A stretch of 14,324 nt of DNA from Gemmatimonadaceae bacterium (GTDB taxonomy: Bacteria > Latescibacterota > UBA2968 > UBA8231): contig PBSR01000158.1 of NCBI GenBank assembly GCA_002726335.1, positions 1 through 14,324 of the forward strand, read 5' to 3'. The notes under the pieces were generated by a model. The model did not search any database. It was not told where the DNA came from and was given only the letters and a program-made list of their open reading frames with translations. Of the stretch, positions 14,207 to 14,324 are shown one piece after another. Numbering within the stretch: the first letter of the stretch is position 1; each line of letters opens with the position of its first letter. The position numbers and the translations under genes are program-made.

Positions 14207-14324
14207 GTGAGAGGTCGGTATCTGAGCTCGAAGGAGGCGTGCCAGGCTCTTGGAGTTCGGTCGCAAACGTTGTATGCCTACGTCAGCCGCGGGTTGATTC
14301 GTTCCGAGCCAATGGGCGGCAAGA
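14207..14324 (+). CDS. N-terminus of HTH-bearing protein, probably HTH-citrate synthase paralogue; runs off right edge
   Basis: Only 39 codons are inside the window. GTG 14207 is preceded by GGGGAGGAAGAG at good spacing. The visible residues, RYLSSKEACQALGVRSQTLY followed by AYVSRGLIRSEPM, form a MerR/excisionase-type helix-turn-helix. From memory, this exact style of N-terminus (YLSxxEAxxxLGVxxxTLYAYVSRGLIRS) belongs to the citrate-synthase-family proteins that carry an N-terminal HTH and are often encoded next to an ordinary citrate synthase; the divergent citrate synthase here fits that. The synthase domain itself would lie beyond the window, so a plain MerR-type regulator is the alternative. 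It may bind the palindromes just upstream. Confidence 0.65.
   Translation, partial: MRGRYLSSKEACQALGVRSQTLYAYVSRGLIRSEPMGGK

Noticed and set aside
1..14324. CRISPR array, IS element, tRNA or integrase
   Set aside because: No regularly spaced repeats, transposase motifs, cloverleaf patterns or recombinase motifs were found on reading either strand.

Overview
The window is GC-rich bacterial chromosomal DNA, by eye about 60% GC. It is densely coded on both strands with short intergenic gaps. Two predicted lipoproteins and a Sec-type secreted protein suggest a Gram-negative-type envelope. The mix of a LarA/DUF2088 protein, a phytanoyl-CoA dioxygenase, a parallel beta-helix protein, a CBM9-type lipoprotein and paired citrate synthases resembles uncultivated marine or soil lineages such as Latescibacterota or Gemmatimonadota. 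That placement is only an impression from gene content. No rRNA, tRNA, CRISPR array, transposase or prophage gene is visible.

Layout. 1-706 (-): the C-terminal part of an adenylosuccinate synthetase (PurA) family gene that lacks its N-terminal GTP-binding half. 822-2236 (+): a cyclic-nucleotide-binding-domain protein overlapping by 4 nt an EamA/DMT permease. 2270-2725 (+): an FKBP-type prolyl isomerase lipoprotein. 2728-4125 (-): a membrane histidine kinase whose ATP-binding boxes are badly degenerate. 4430-5341 (+): a StrB/APH(6)-like small-molecule kinase. 5432-6274 (+): a secreted protein with two NTF2/SnoaL-like domains, separated by a bidirectional terminator from a small membrane coiled-coil protein (6351-6743, -). 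6881-7458 (-): a Phd/ParE type II toxin-antitoxin operon with a palindromic operator. 7587-9011 (+): a lipoprotein with HEAT-like repeats and a CBM9-like domain, cut by an in-frame amber codon. 9042-10340 (+): a LarA-family protein. 10324-11079 (-): a phytanoyl-CoA dioxygenase. 11148-12371 and 12401-12979 (+): a beta-helix protein and an SGNH hydrolase. 12987-14105 (-): a citrate synthase, divergent from the start of a second, HTH-bearing citrate-synthase-type gene at the right edge.

How the genes may work together. The LarA, PhyH, beta-helix and SGNH genes (9042-12979) form a plausible small-molecule or carbohydrate catabolic group, but no substrate can be named. The toxin-antitoxin operator lies in the gap shared with the CBM9 lipoprotein. 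The two citrate synthase genes share a divergent promoter region with palindromes and the second carries a DNA-binding-type N-terminus, so cross-regulation is possible.

Most worth checking: the amber codon inside the CBM9 domain, the histidine kinase that keeps its phospho-acceptor His but has lost its N box and glycine-rich lid, the truncated PurA, and the paired citrate synthases. No wholly new system is demonstrated by the sequence.
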